DNA of 55,786 bases. Origin: Bacteroidales bacterium (GTDB taxonomy: Bacteria; Bacteroidota; Bacteroidia; Bacteroidales; Tenuifilaceae). The DNA lies in contig JAFGDZ010000004.1 in the NCBI GenBank assembly GCA_016931855.1, positions 1 to 55,786 of the forward strand, given 5' to 3'. Both the position numbers and the translations under genes were made by a program. The notes beneath the pieces were generated by a model. It saw only the letters and a list, made by a program, of their open reading frames with translations, was not told the origin of the DNA and ran no database searches. Shown here in pieces: positions 35,324-44,066 of the stretch; position 1 is the stretch's first letter; the number at the start of each line of letters is the position of its first letter.

Positions 35324-35401
35324 GATCCTTCGTTTTTTGTGGTTTTCAAATAGTTGTCGGCTATACAAGTTACATTATTTTTGGGATTCTTTAGGGCGCT
35401 C

Positions 35402-35428
35402 TTGCGTATTATATTTTGGTTAACTTTG
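35402..35428 (+). promoter_or_regulatory. Bacteroidota-type promoter of the TlpA-like genes
   Basis: TTG at 35402-35404 and, after 16 bases, TAACTTTG at 35421-35428, an exact TAnnTTTG. Transcription would start near 35433, downstream of the in-frame GTG at 35430, which supports the ATG at 35484 as the true start. Confidence 0.55.
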
Positions 35429-35483
35429 CGTGAAATTGGGCGAAAAGGGTTGCAATAACTTTCCCCGTGTAAATAGCGTTTCT

Positions 35484-36683
35484 ATGTTTAGGTCGATATT
35501 TTTTGAACGATTGGTAAAGAGCTCTCTGCTTCTTAACCTGTTTTTAACAATGGGGCTTTTGGTTTATGCCTGTGCCCCAAGATCCAATGAGGTTGAGGTT
35601 AACGGGGCTATTGCGGGTTTCTCCAACAGCTATATTTACCTTATGGCTGCTAGCGACGATGCGCTATTGGCTGTTGATTCTGCTGAAACATCGGGGTTGG
35701 GGGAGTTCTCGTTTACCTTGGTTGTAAACGAGCCTGCTTTTTATGTGCTACAGCCCAAGGGCTCGCGCAATCAAATTCTGCTTCTGCTTACTCCTACCGA
35801 AAAGGTAACCGTTACGGCTTCCGATGCAAGCCTTAGGCACTATTCCATAAACGGCTCGCAGGGAAGCGCACGGATTAAGGAACTAAATGGGAGGCTAAAT
35901 GACGTTGTTGCCCAAATAGACTCGCTTGCCGCTAGGTGGAGAGCTACCTACAAAGAGGCTAATTTTGACTCCATTCGTACAGCTATAGATAGCACCTACG
36001 CCACAATAACCCGAGAGCATAAGGCTTATACCGTAAGGTTTATTCAGGATAATAGCTACTCGTTGGCTACTATTGTTGCCCTTTACCAGCAGTACGATAA
36101 TAAGAACTACGTGCTAGACTCTAAGGCCGATTTTAAGCACTTTCAGCTTGTAGATTCCCTTCTTTACCCCATCTACCCGCACAACCCTTTGGTAAAAAAT
36201 CTGCATAAGAACGTAATGCTTATGGCCTCGCAAATTGAGCTGCGCGAGCGCAGGGGGCAAATGCTGGCGGTTGGCTCCAAATTTCCTGTTGCGGAATTCC
36301 CCGCTCTTAATGGTGAGGCTATTGATATTACGGCGCTAGGCGCACGTTACATTCTGGTAAACTTCTGGGCAACATGGTGCGATGGTTGTGTGGCAACCAA
36401 TAAATCCCTAGTGGATGTTTATGCCGATTTTGCCCCCAAAGGATTCGCCGTTGTTAACTTCTCGTTGGACGCCAATATGCAGGAGCTGGCGGACTATATA
36501 AAGTCCGATACGCTTAGCTGGTCTCATTCTAGTGATTTTATGCAGTGGCAATCGCCTATTGTTGATACGCTTAGGGTGTCAACTGTGCCATCAAACTACT
36601 TGGTAGATCGTTGGGGAACCATTCGCGGCGTTAACCTTTACGGGAAGAAGCTCCGCGATGAATTAGCCCGCCTAATGCCCTAA
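35484..36683 (+). CDS. DUF4369/TlpA-like thiol-disulfide lipoprotein with intact WCxxC
   Basis: 399 residues from the ATG at 35484. A hydrophobic leader ends in a lipobox at Cys30 (LVYAC), so the protein should be lipid-anchored in the periplasm. A DUF4369-like beta domain follows (about 40-130), then a helical linker and a TlpA/AhpC-type thioredoxin fold with WATWCDGC (Cys299, Cys302) and the cis-Pro segment VPSNYL. It should reduce or oxidise disulfides in exported proteins. It is followed by a paralogue of similar length whose cysteines are lost. Alternative in-frame GTG at 35430 would be upstream of the predicted transcript start. Confidence 0.88.
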   Translation: MFRSIFFERLVKSSLLLNLFLTMGLLVYACAPRSNEVEVNGAIAGFSNSYIYLMAASDDALLAVDSAETSGLGEFSFTLVVNEPAFYVLQPKGSRNQILLLLTPTEKVTVTASDASLRHYSINGSQGSARIKELNGRLNDVVAQIDSLAARWRATYKEANFDSIRTAIDSTYATITREHKAYTVRFIQDNSYSLATIVALYQQYDNKNYVLDSKADFKHFQLVDSLLYPIYPHNPLVKNLHKNVMLMASQIELRERRGQMLAVGSKFPVAEFPALNGEAIDITALGARYILVNFWATWCDGCVATNKSLVDVYADFAPKGFAVVNFSLDANMQELADYIKSDTLSWSHSSDFMQWQSPIVDTLRVSTVPSNYLVDRWGTIRGVNLYGKKLRDELARLMP

Positions 36684-36761
36684 GCGGGAACTCGCTATGT
36701 GTTTTTTGCATACTTTAAGGGTAGTTTAACACTTGGGCGGTAATATATTCGGACTATTAAT

Positions 36762-36769
36762 TAAATTTG
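36762..36769 (+). promoter_or_regulatory. -7-like element between the two TlpA-like genes
   Basis: TAAATTTG, 41 bases before the second gene's ATG at 36810. A TTG occurs at 36733-36735, but 26 bases upstream is longer than usual. The second gene may therefore have its own promoter. Confidence 0.35.
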
Positions 36770-36809
36770 TGTTCCGTAACAAAAATCAAGAAAACGAATA
36801 ACTCGCAAC

Positions 36810-37994
36810 ATGACTAAACAATCAAATCTGATTTTCAGACCAATAGTTGTAACGCTTAGTATTGCAATAGCCTTTGCGATTAATGCATGTAATAAGTCCC
36901 CGAAAACAACCATTACAGCTAATTTCGAGATGCCCACAAAGGGATGGGTTTACCTTGAGAGGCTGAGCTTTTCAGGAAAAGAGGTTGTTGATTCGACTGA
37001 CTACAGCAAGGGCACATCAAAGCTTCGTTTTCGTGTTGAGCAACCATCGGAGCCAACCTTTTTTGTGCTAAACTTTGGTAGTAAAGGCGCAATAACCCTT
37101 TTAACCCAGCAGGACGACGAAGTGGTTGTTGATATAAGTATGGGCAAGGATCGAATTAGTAGCTATAATGTTACCGGATCTCTGGAGTCGGAAAAAGTGC
37201 TTACCCTAGTTAATGCCCTTTCCGAAACCCGTAGGCAGTACGATTCGCTACAAAGAGGTTACCTCCTATCGCAGGATAGGGCCCTAAAGGCCGATCTTTT
37301 TGGGAAAATGACTGCCCTTGTAGATAGTCAGCGTGTATTCAATACCCGCTTTATTTGGAAGAACTCCACATCAAAGGCCAGCGTTATGGCGGTTTACCAG
37401 AAGTTTAACGATCAGAACTATCTTTTTGATAGGAGCGAGGATCTGATTGTTTACAAGGCTGTTGCCTCCTCTATGATGGCGCTATACCCTGAGTCCGATT
37501 ACACCAAAGGCATGCTTGCTGATATTGGCCGTATTCAAAAGCTTATTTCTGGGCATAAGGTTTCGCAGCTCATTAAGTCGGCCGAGGCATCTTTACCCGA
37601 GATAACCCTGCCAACCCCAAAGGGCGATACCATTGCGCTATCGTCATTAAAGGGGAAAGTAATTCTGCTCGATTTTTGGGCGTCGTGGAGCCAGTCAAGT
37701 ATGCTCGATAACCGCGAACTTCTTAACGTGTACAACAAGTTTAGAGGTAAAGGCTTTGAAATTTATCAGGTATCCCTTGACAGGAATAGGGAGGAATGGG
37801 TTGCTGCTATCGAGGCAGGAAACCTTCCTTGGATTAATGTAAGTGAACTTAACCCTAATGGCTCTTACGCGGCAAGTATTTACAACGTGAGCCAGATTCC
37901 GACCAATTATCTTATCGATAAAAATTTTGATATAGTAGGAAAGAACCTTTATGGGCAAGAACTTGTTAAAAAGTTAAACTCACTTCTTAACTAG
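36810..37994 (+). CDS. DUF4369/TlpA-like lipoprotein with both redox cysteines replaced by serine
   Basis: 394 residues with the same architecture as its upstream neighbour: lipobox at Cys27 (AINAC), DUF4369-like domain, helical linker, thioredoxin fold. At the active site WCxxC is read as WSQSS (Ser294, Ser297). The cis-Pro segment IPTNYL, the surrounding ILLDFWASW strand and the exact 102-residue distance from Trp to the C-terminus are kept. The fold is therefore maintained while the redox centre is gone. It may bind a partner or the substrate of the first copy without catalysing exchange. It ends one base before the TTG start of the lpxH-like gene. Confidence 0.88.
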   Translation: MTKQSNLIFRPIVVTLSIAIAFAINACNKSPKTTITANFEMPTKGWVYLERLSFSGKEVVDSTDYSKGTSKLRFRVEQPSEPTFFVLNFGSKGAITLLTQQDDEVVVDISMGKDRISSYNVTGSLESEKVLTLVNALSETRRQYDSLQRGYLLSQDRALKADLFGKMTALVDSQRVFNTRFIWKNSTSKASVMAVYQKFNDQNYLFDRSEDLIVYKAVASSMMALYPESDYTKGMLADIGRIQKLISGHKVSQLIKSAEASLPEITLPTPKGDTIALSSLKGKVILLDFWASWSQSSMLDNRELLNVYNKFRGKGFEIYQVSLDRNREEWVAAIEAGNLPWINVSELNPNGSYAASIYNVSQIPTNYLIDKNFDIVGKNLYGQELVKKLNSLLN

Positions 37995-37995
37995 G

Positions 37996-38775
37996 TTGAC
38001 CAGTAGTAAGAAAATATACTTTGCCTCCGATATGCATTTGGGACTCCCAAATGCATTGGAGAGCTTGCCCAGAGAAAAGCGTCTTGTTGAGTGGCTCGAA
38101 ACGGTGAGGCACGATGCTGCCGAAATATTTCTTGTGGGCGATATCTTTGATTTTTGGTACGAGTACAAGCGCATTGTTCCAAAGGGTTTTACCCGATTTA
38201 TGGGTAAAGTTGCCGAGATTGTTGATTCTGGTATTCCTGTTCACTTCTTTACTGGGAACCACGATATTTGGATGTACGATTACTTTCCTACAGAGCTGGG
38301 CGTAACGCTACATACTCACGAGATTGTGCGGGAGTGGAACGGTAAAAAATTCTTTATTGCCCACGGCGATGGGCTTGGCCCTGGCGATGTTGGTTACAAA
38401 GCCCTTAAGTGGATATTTACCAACAAATCGTTGCAGTGGCTATTCTCTAGGCTACATCCAAATTTCTCGCTTTGGATTGGTAACAGCTGGTCCGTTAGTA
38501 GCCGCTACTCAAAGAGTATATCGCACCAGTTTCGGGGCGAGAATGAGCTAATAACCAAGTTTACCCGAATGGAACTTCAACAGCGCCATTTCAACCATTT
38601 TGTTTTTGGCCATTGGCACTCCCCTATAATTTATGAGCTAGAGCCCAACTCGCACCTTACCGTATTGGGCGATTGGATAGTGAATTTTACCTATGCCGTT
38701 TGGGATGGGGAGCATATGTCACTTATGCGCCACGTTTCTGGTGGCGATGATGAGGTGCTCTCCTCCGTAAAGTAA
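37996..38775 (+). CDS. lpxH: UDP-2,3-diacylglucosamine diphosphatase (LpxH-like metallophosphatase)
   Basis: 259 residues. Calcineurin-type metal ligands are visible: DMHLG (Asp12, His14), GDIFDFW (Asp49), GNHD (Asn88, His89), HGDG (His123) and FGHWHSP near the end. LpxH removes UMP from UDP-diacylglucosamine to give lipid X in lipid A synthesis at the inner membrane. The start is a TTG at 37996, one base after the stop of the upstream gene; no better ATG precedes DMHLG. The assignment to LpxH rather than another family member rests on the DMHLG/FDFW pattern and length. Confidence 0.88.
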   Translation: MTSSKKIYFASDMHLGLPNALESLPREKRLVEWLETVRHDAAEIFLVGDIFDFWYEYKRIVPKGFTRFMGKVAEIVDSGIPVHFFTGNHDIWMYDYFPTELGVTLHTHEIVREWNGKKFFIAHGDGLGPGDVGYKALKWIFTNKSLQWLFSRLHPNFSLWIGNSWSVSSRYSKSISHQFRGENELITKFTRMELQQRHFNHFVFGHWHSPIIYELEPNSHLTVLGDWIVNFTYAVWDGEHMSLMRHVSGGDDEVLSSVK

Positions 38776-38837
38776 CCCGCTAGCCAGTTTGTTCTTAGTA
38801 CAGATTGCACAATCCAACTTGATATTAACAGCACCAG

Positions 38838-39485
38838 ATGAACTTCCTTGCACACCTTTACCTCTCAGGAGAAAACGTACACGTTCGCTTAGGTAATTTT
38901 ATTGGCGATCATGTTAAGGGCAGGGCTTTTACGCGCTATCCTGCTGATGTGCAAAAGGGCATACTGCTGCACCGTGCAATCGACTCCTTTACCGATAGCC
39001 ACTTGGCTACAGCAGAAAGTAAGCGCCTTTTGCGTGGCGGCTATGGAAAGTATGCTGGTGTTGTTGTTGATGTTTTCTACGATCATCTTCTGGCATCAAA
39101 GTGGAACAACTTCTCCCCTTTCCCATTAAGAGGATTTACAAGGGGGTTCTACTACCAAATGGTTCAGAACTACAGGTTGCTACCTGTAGAGGTGAAACGG
39201 TTTCTGCCTTTTCTTATTCAAAACAACAGGTTGTACTCCTACCGCACAAGAGAGGGGTTACAACGTGCGCTAGAAATAATGAGTAGCATTACCTCACTAC
39301 CCAGCGAAACGCTTTACTCTATGGCTGTTTTAACCCAGCACTATGCCGATTTTGAAGCGCACTTCTGCGCAATGTTTCCAGATATGATTCGCTATGTGGC
39401 CAATGAGTTTGCCGTTTATCCCGTGGGCTTCTCGGCCGATATGCTACCCGAGCCTTGTGGAGTCCAGCTTAAGCAGAATGAATAG
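38838..39485 (+). CDS. acpH: Acyl carrier protein phosphodiesterase-like protein (AcpH/DUF479)
   Basis: 215 residues starting MNFLAHLYLSG, with GNFIGDHVKG and VVDVFYDHLLA, the His/Asp residues of the HD-like AcpH fold. AcpH removes 4'-phosphopantetheine from acyl carrier protein. It follows lpxH by 62 bases. Its last 42 bases overlap the 3' end of the convergent rodA gene, so the two coding regions share opposite strands there. Confidence 0.88.
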   Translation: MNFLAHLYLSGENVHVRLGNFIGDHVKGRAFTRYPADVQKGILLHRAIDSFTDSHLATAESKRLLRGGYGKYAGVVVDVFYDHLLASKWNNFSPFPLRGFTRGFYYQMVQNYRLLPVEVKRFLPFLIQNNRLYSYRTREGLQRALEIMSSITSLPSETLYSMAVLTQHYADFEAHFCAMFPDMIRYVANEFAVYPVGFSADMLPEPCGVQLKQNE

Positions 39486-40859
39486 CAGCACCGTGAACGC
39501 CCAAAGCGACGACCCTCCGTAGCTAAAGAACGGGAGCGGAATTCCAATTACTGGGAAAAGGCCTATGGTCATTCCAATGTTAACGGCTATGTGGAAAAAG
39601 AGTATTGAGGCAACGCCGTACCCGTAAATTCGCGCAAAGGACTCTCGTTGCCGCTCGGCAACACGAATTATCCTTATAAGCAGCATTAAGAATAGCGCAA
39701 CAACTACTGTTGTGCCAACAAAGCCCCACTCTTCGCCCACCGTACAGAAAATAAAGTCGGTGCTTTGCTCAGGAACAAAGTTGAACTTTGTTTGCGTTCC
39801 CTTAAGGTAGCCTTTCCCCCAAAAACCGCCTGAGCCAATGGCAATTTTCGATTGGTTCACGTTGTAGCCCCATCCCAATGGGTCGGACTCAATGCCTAAT
39901 AGGTCGTTTATGCGTTTCTGGTGGTGCGTGTCCAGTATGTTATGGAAAACGTAGTCAACAGAGAAGCTGAAAAATATCCCTGTTAGGGTAAACAGAACTA
40001 AAAGGTATATGTAACGAAGCCTGTTAATGAATGCGTAAACAATGGCAATGGGAATACCCACAACCAAAGGCAGTAGCAGGAAGTAGTGCCAGGAGAGGTT
40101 TAGATTGAAAAACTCCGATGCGCCATATATAACAACCCCAATACCTATAATTCCTACTCCAAACCTAATTGCATCGCGGTAGCGGCCGCTAATAAATACA
40201 AATAGGAATAGCGTTAGCGCAAATAGGAGCATAAGAATTACGGGAATATTATAAACCAGTACCAGGATGAAAAGTAGCACCATAAATACCATAAATACGA
40301 GTATCCATCCGGTTAGTCCTTCGCGGTAGAGTACCAGTATAAAGGATGAGTAAACTAGTGCAGAGCCAGTATCGTTTTGTAGGAGGATTAGAAGCGCTGG
40401 GGTTATTACCAAAAAGGCAATGGTTGCTATTGATTTGAACTGATGAATTTTAAATCCGTACTTACTCATTAGCTTTGCTAATGCCAAGGCGGTGGCAAAC
40501 TTGGCAAACTCGGCAGGCTGTATTCTTATTGGCCCCATCTGTATCCACGATCTTGATCCGTTTACCTCTGTGCCAAATAGTAGTGCCGTTACTAGCAGCA
40601 TAATCATTGCTGCATAAATAAAATTTGCAAAAACAAAGTAGAACCGGCTATCCATTGCCATAACCAGAAGGGCAAGTACAACGGCTGCTCCTATCCACAC
40701 TAGCTGCATTCCGTACCGCTGTGTAAAATCGAAAATGCTGCTATGCTCCTCACTATAAACAGCTGCATAGATATTTGCCCATCCCATAAAAACAAGTATG
40801 AGATAGATAAAAACTGTTGGCCAGTCGAGGCCTTGCCATATGCTATTTTTTCTTTGCAC
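39444..40859 (-). CDS. rodA: Rod-shape peptidoglycan glycosyltransferase RodA
   Basis: 471 residues with about twelve hydrophobic helices of the SEDS family. Visible landmarks are WIQMGPIRIQPAEFAKFA (near 108-125), NDTGSALVY and the C-terminal FVPEQSTDFIF and GIPLPFFSYGGSS. RodA polymerises lipid II glycan chains in partnership with class B PBP2. An extra stretch of membrane helices in the middle makes it longer than E. coli RodA (370), common in Bacteroidota. It overlaps mrdA by 17 bases and its 3' end overlaps the acpH-like gene by 42. Confidence 0.96.
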   Translation of the reverse strand: MQRKNSIWQGLDWPTVFIYLILVFMGWANIYAAVYSEEHSSIFDFTQRYGMQLVWIGAAVVLALLVMAMDSRFYFVFANFIYAAMIMLLVTALLFGTEVNGSRSWIQMGPIRIQPAEFAKFATALALAKLMSKYGFKIHQFKSIATIAFLVITPALLILLQNDTGSALVYSSFILVLYREGLTGWILVFMVFMVLLFILVLVYNIPVILMLLFALTLFLFVFISGRYRDAIRFGVGIIGIGVVIYGASEFFNLNLSWHYFLLLPLVVGIPIAIVYAFINRLRYIYLLVLFTLTGIFFSFSVDYVFHNILDTHHQKRINDLLGIESDPLGWGYNVNQSKIAIGSGGFWGKGYLKGTQTKFNFVPEQSTDFIFCTVGEEWGFVGTTVVVALFLMLLIRIIRVAERQRESFARIYGYGVASILFFHIAVNIGMTIGLFPVIGIPLPFFSYGGSSLWAFTVLLFILLKLDSTRLG

Positions 40860-42693
40860 GACGGTCTATTATTACAGCATCTAACATTCTTTGCTCAAGC
40901 CAAATGCGGTTTGGAGCAATAGTGTCCTTTAGGTATTTCTCTATCATTAAGCTAGCAATAGGGGCAGCCCATGTGGCTCCAAAACCGGCATTCTCAACGT
41001 AAACTGCAATGGCTATTTTGGGGTTCTCCTTGGGGGCAAATGCCACAAATACCGAGTGGTCGTTGCCGTGTGGGTTTTGCGATGTACCTGTTTTTCCACA
41101 AACGGTTATGCCATTAATGGCGGCTATTCTGGCTGTACTGCCGCTTCCTGGCGCTCCGTTAACAGCTAAGTCCATGCCGTCAGCTAGGTAGTTAAACCAA
41201 GTGGAGTCAACAGATGTGTAGTGCTTTATTTTGAATCGGGAGTCAACAATAGTATCGTTCCCTACTTTCTTTACAACATGCGGGGTAAGGTAGTAGCCTC
41301 TGTTTGCTATGGCTGCTGTCATGTTGGCCATTTGTAGCGGAGTGGTTCCTAGCTCTCCTTGTCCTATGGAAAGGGATATTATGGTTAAAGAGCTCCATCC
41401 TCCCTTTCTAAAGTAGCGGTCGTAAAAGCTGATAGTTGGTACAGAGCCGCGCAGCTCGTTGGGGAGGTCTATGTTTAGCTTGTTGCCAAACCCAAACGAC
41501 TCTACATGCCCCTTCCATTTTGTAAAGCCTACTTCTATTGATTTGTAAGCAGAGTTATCCAGAATATTCCTGAATACGTGGCAAAAGTAGGTGTTGCACG
41601 ATGCCTGTATGGCGTGCACTAGATCTAACGGCGAGGAGTGGGAGTGGCACCCAACTCCGCGCCCTACTCTGTAGCCCCCATCGCAGGAGTATTTTGTTGT
41701 GGGCGCTACTACCCCTTCCTCCAATCCTATTAGGGCATTAACTATTTTAAAGGTTGACCCAGGAGGGTAAAGTGCCATTATGGCGCGGTTAAACAGTGGG
41801 TTTAGCGTATCGGCTTGCAGCGTTCGGTAGTTTGTGGTTCGGGGGCGTCCCACTAGTAGCTCGGGGTCGTAGGTTGGGCTCGATATCATTGCCAAAACCT
41901 CCCCTGTGCTTGGTTCAATGGCTACCACGCTGCCAATTTTGTTCTGCATTAACCTCTCTCCGTATTCCTGTAAATCGGCATCAAGTGTGCTTGTTATGTC
42001 TTTGCCAAGCACTGCTGTTGAGTCGTATCTGCCATCGGCGTACGAGCCTTTTATTCGGTTATGCACATCAACTAAGTAGATAAATACGCCTTTGCTGCCG
42101 CGCAGCTCCTCTTCGTACGATTTCTCTAACCCGCTAATACCTATGTAGTCGCCCATTTGGTAGTAGGGTTTAGATTTCATGATGTTTTCGTCCACCTCGC
42201 CAACATAGCCAAGTAGGTGTCCTGCTGTTTTGCGCGGATAGGTTCTTAGCGTACGCGCTTGAACGTAGAAGCCGGGAAACTTAAATAGCTTCTCCTGTAG
42301 TACGGCGTAGGTTTCGGCCGAAATCTGCTTTAAAAAAATGGATGGCTTATAGTAAGAGTACCTTTTGGCATCTTTTATTCCCTTCTCAAGGAATTCGCGG
42401 GTTATACCCAGTATGTTACAAAAATCGGTTGAGTCAAATTTCGATAGCTGGTTTGGGGCAACCATTAGGTCATAGGCTGCTTGGTTATATACCAGTAGAT
42501 CTCCATTACGATCGTAAATGAGCCCTCGGGCAGGGTATTGCGTAACGTACCTAAGCACATTGTTGCTTGCAGAGAGCTTGTAGCTAGGGTCTATTACCTG
42601 CAGCAGGAACAGCTTTACAATAACAACCACAAAAACCAAGGCCATTATGCCAGCAATAATGAACTTTTTATCGGTAGAGATATTTAAAGGCAC
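40843..42693 (-). CDS. mrdA: Penicillin-binding protein 2 (elongation transpeptidase)
   Basis: 616 residues. One N-terminal membrane helix (about 10-30), a PBP-dimer pedestal domain (50-230), then a transpeptidase domain with PGSTFK (catalytic Ser), SCN and KTGTSQ motifs. It cross-links peptidoglycan made by RodA during side-wall elongation. It follows mreD by 11 bases and overlaps rodA by 17, so the two are translated together. Confidence 0.97.
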   Translation of the reverse strand: MPLNISTDKKFIIAGIMALVFVVVIVKLFLLQVIDPSYKLSASNNVLRYVTQYPARGLIYDRNGDLLVYNQAAYDLMVAPNQLSKFDSTDFCNILGITREFLEKGIKDAKRYSYYKPSIFLKQISAETYAVLQEKLFKFPGFYVQARTLRTYPRKTAGHLLGYVGEVDENIMKSKPYYQMGDYIGISGLEKSYEEELRGSKGVFIYLVDVHNRIKGSYADGRYDSTAVLGKDITSTLDADLQEYGERLMQNKIGSVVAIEPSTGEVLAMISSPTYDPELLVGRPRTTNYRTLQADTLNPLFNRAIMALYPPGSTFKIVNALIGLEEGVVAPTTKYSCDGGYRVGRGVGCHSHSSPLDLVHAIQASCNTYFCHVFRNILDNSAYKSIEVGFTKWKGHVESFGFGNKLNIDLPNELRGSVPTISFYDRYFRKGGWSSLTIISLSIGQGELGTTPLQMANMTAAIANRGYYLTPHVVKKVGNDTIVDSRFKIKHYTSVDSTWFNYLADGMDLAVNGAPGSGSTARIAAINGITVCGKTGTSQNPHGNDHSVFVAFAPKENPKIAIAVYVENAGFGATWAAPIASLMIEKYLKDTIAPNRIWLEQRMLDAVIIDRRAKKK

Positions 42694-42704
42694 GTTATGC
42701 TTTT

Positions 42705-43211
42705 TTAGTTTCGGAATACAAAGAATTGGCTAAGAATAATAACTGCCGATGAGAATAGGGTGCTTAGGAGCGTTCGTCCTAGCGTTACAAAAAAGTGCGA
42801 AAAGCTGAACGCCTCTAGGTAGAATAGCGCAAAGTGGTGGATAAATACCATTAGTATGGTGTACTGTATAAACCAGTTTATCCCATTGTTGGCTAGGTTT
42901 GGAATGCCTGTCCTGTCGGAGTTCTCTCTTGATGCAAACCTACTAAGCACATAAGGTCTAATAAATGCCATGAATAGCGTTGCCGACGAGTGCATCCCAA
43001 TGGTGTTGTTAAATGCATCAATGGATAGACCTGTAACAAAAGCCAACAGGAGCAACGCCCAGCCCGATATTTTATAGGGCAGTAGCAGGATAAATAGCAC
43101 GTAAACAAAAGGGTTTACGTATCCGCTAAACTGGATGTTGTTTAGCACCAGTAGCTGAACTGCAACTAGTGTAATAAACAGAATTATGTATTTTGAGTAG
43201 TCCTTAACCAT
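42705..43211 (-). CDS. mreD: Rod-shape-determining protein MreD
   Basis: 168 residues, almost wholly hydrophobic with about five helices. Recognition rests mainly on position between mreC and mrdA, size and hydropathy; LSIDAFNNTIGMHSSATLF near 60-80 is the most family-like segment. MreD is an inner-membrane part of the elongasome. Its first 8 bases overlap the end of mreC. Confidence 0.9.
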   Translation of the reverse strand: MVKDYSKYIILFITLVAVQLLVLNNIQFSGYVNPFVYVLFILLLPYKISGWALLLLAFVTGLSIDAFNNTIGMHSSATLFMAFIRPYVLSRFASRENSDRTGIPNLANNGINWFIQYTILMVFIHHFALFYLEAFSFSHFFVTLGRTLLSTLFSSAVIILSQFFVFRN

Positions 43212-44034
43212 TCTTGTCGGCCTTTTCTAAGTTAAAACGCTCTTCGTCCTGAAGGTTTTTGATAACGGTTACATAGTCGAGCCGCTTAAAGTCGCTTATT
43301 AGGTTAACCTTTACCGTAAAAAAGTTGCCTCCACTGTTAGAGATCTCGCCAACTACGCCTAAGGGAATGTTAGGCGGGAAAATGGCAGAGTAGCCACTTG
43401 TTACAACTGTGTCGCCTTCGGTAAGCTGAACGTGTTGTGGAATGTCGCTTAGAACTACTTGCCGGTAATCAATGCCATTCCAATAAAGCGATCCAAAGTA
43501 GCCTGTCTTTTGTAGCTTCGCTGATATTTTAAGGTCGATATTAAGTAGCGATATCACCGTGCAGTAGTTTTCCGACACAGAGGCCACTATCCCCACTATT
43601 CCGTTGTGGGAAATAACACCCATCTCTGGTTCAATTCCGTGCTTTTTCCCAACGTTTAGGGTAATAAAGTTGTGCTGCTTATTAACAGAGTTGTTTACTA
43701 GCTTCGCTTTTACAAATTGGTACTTAACCCCGTTTAAAGAATCAATTCTGGGCGAATGCTCGTACTCGTTAAGAGCGTAGCTTAACCTGGCAATATCGTT
43801 CCTGAGCGCAATGTTTTCCGCGGCAAGGTTTAGGTTGCTTTGCCTAAGCTCTAGGTATTGGTCTAACTTATCGGTTTGGCTATACACAAACCCCGATATG
43901 TTACGGGCAAAACTACCAAAGAATGCTCTTTGGTAGTACCCGTTTTCGGCTAGTAGCCATAATGATATGCCTTCGAGAAGCAGAAATAGCAGTACGTACT
44001 GATATCTGGTTAAAAAACGTATAAGGCTATTCAT
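43204..44034 (-). CDS. mreC: Rod-shape-determining protein MreC
   Basis: 276 residues. One N-terminal membrane helix (12-28), a coiled-coil stretch (about 60-95, LNLAAENIALRNDIARL), then a beta-barrel periplasmic domain with GIVGIVASVSENYCTV and the DTVVTSGYSAIFPPNIPLG segment. MreC scaffolds the elongation complex. It sits 32 bases downstream of mreB and overlaps mreD by 8. Confidence 0.94.
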   Translation of the reverse strand: MNSLIRFLTRYQYVLLFLLLEGISLWLLAENGYYQRAFFGSFARNISGFVYSQTDKLDQYLELRQSNLNLAAENIALRNDIARLSYALNEYEHSPRIDSLNGVKYQFVKAKLVNNSVNKQHNFITLNVGKKHGIEPEMGVISHNGIVGIVASVSENYCTVISLLNIDLKISAKLQKTGYFGSLYWNGIDYRQVVLSDIPQHVQLTEGDTVVTSGYSAIFPPNIPLGVVGEISNSGGNFFTVKVNLISDFKRLDYVTVIKNLQDEERFNLEKADKNG

Positions 44035-44066
44035 TTTGGCAGAGCGCTATGTGGTTAAGTTTTTAC

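Noticed and set aside
35430-35483. GTG start 18 codons upstream of the first TlpA-like gene
   Set aside because: The promoter -7 element ends at 35428, so this codon would be at or before the transcript start, and it would put charged residues before the lipobox leader.
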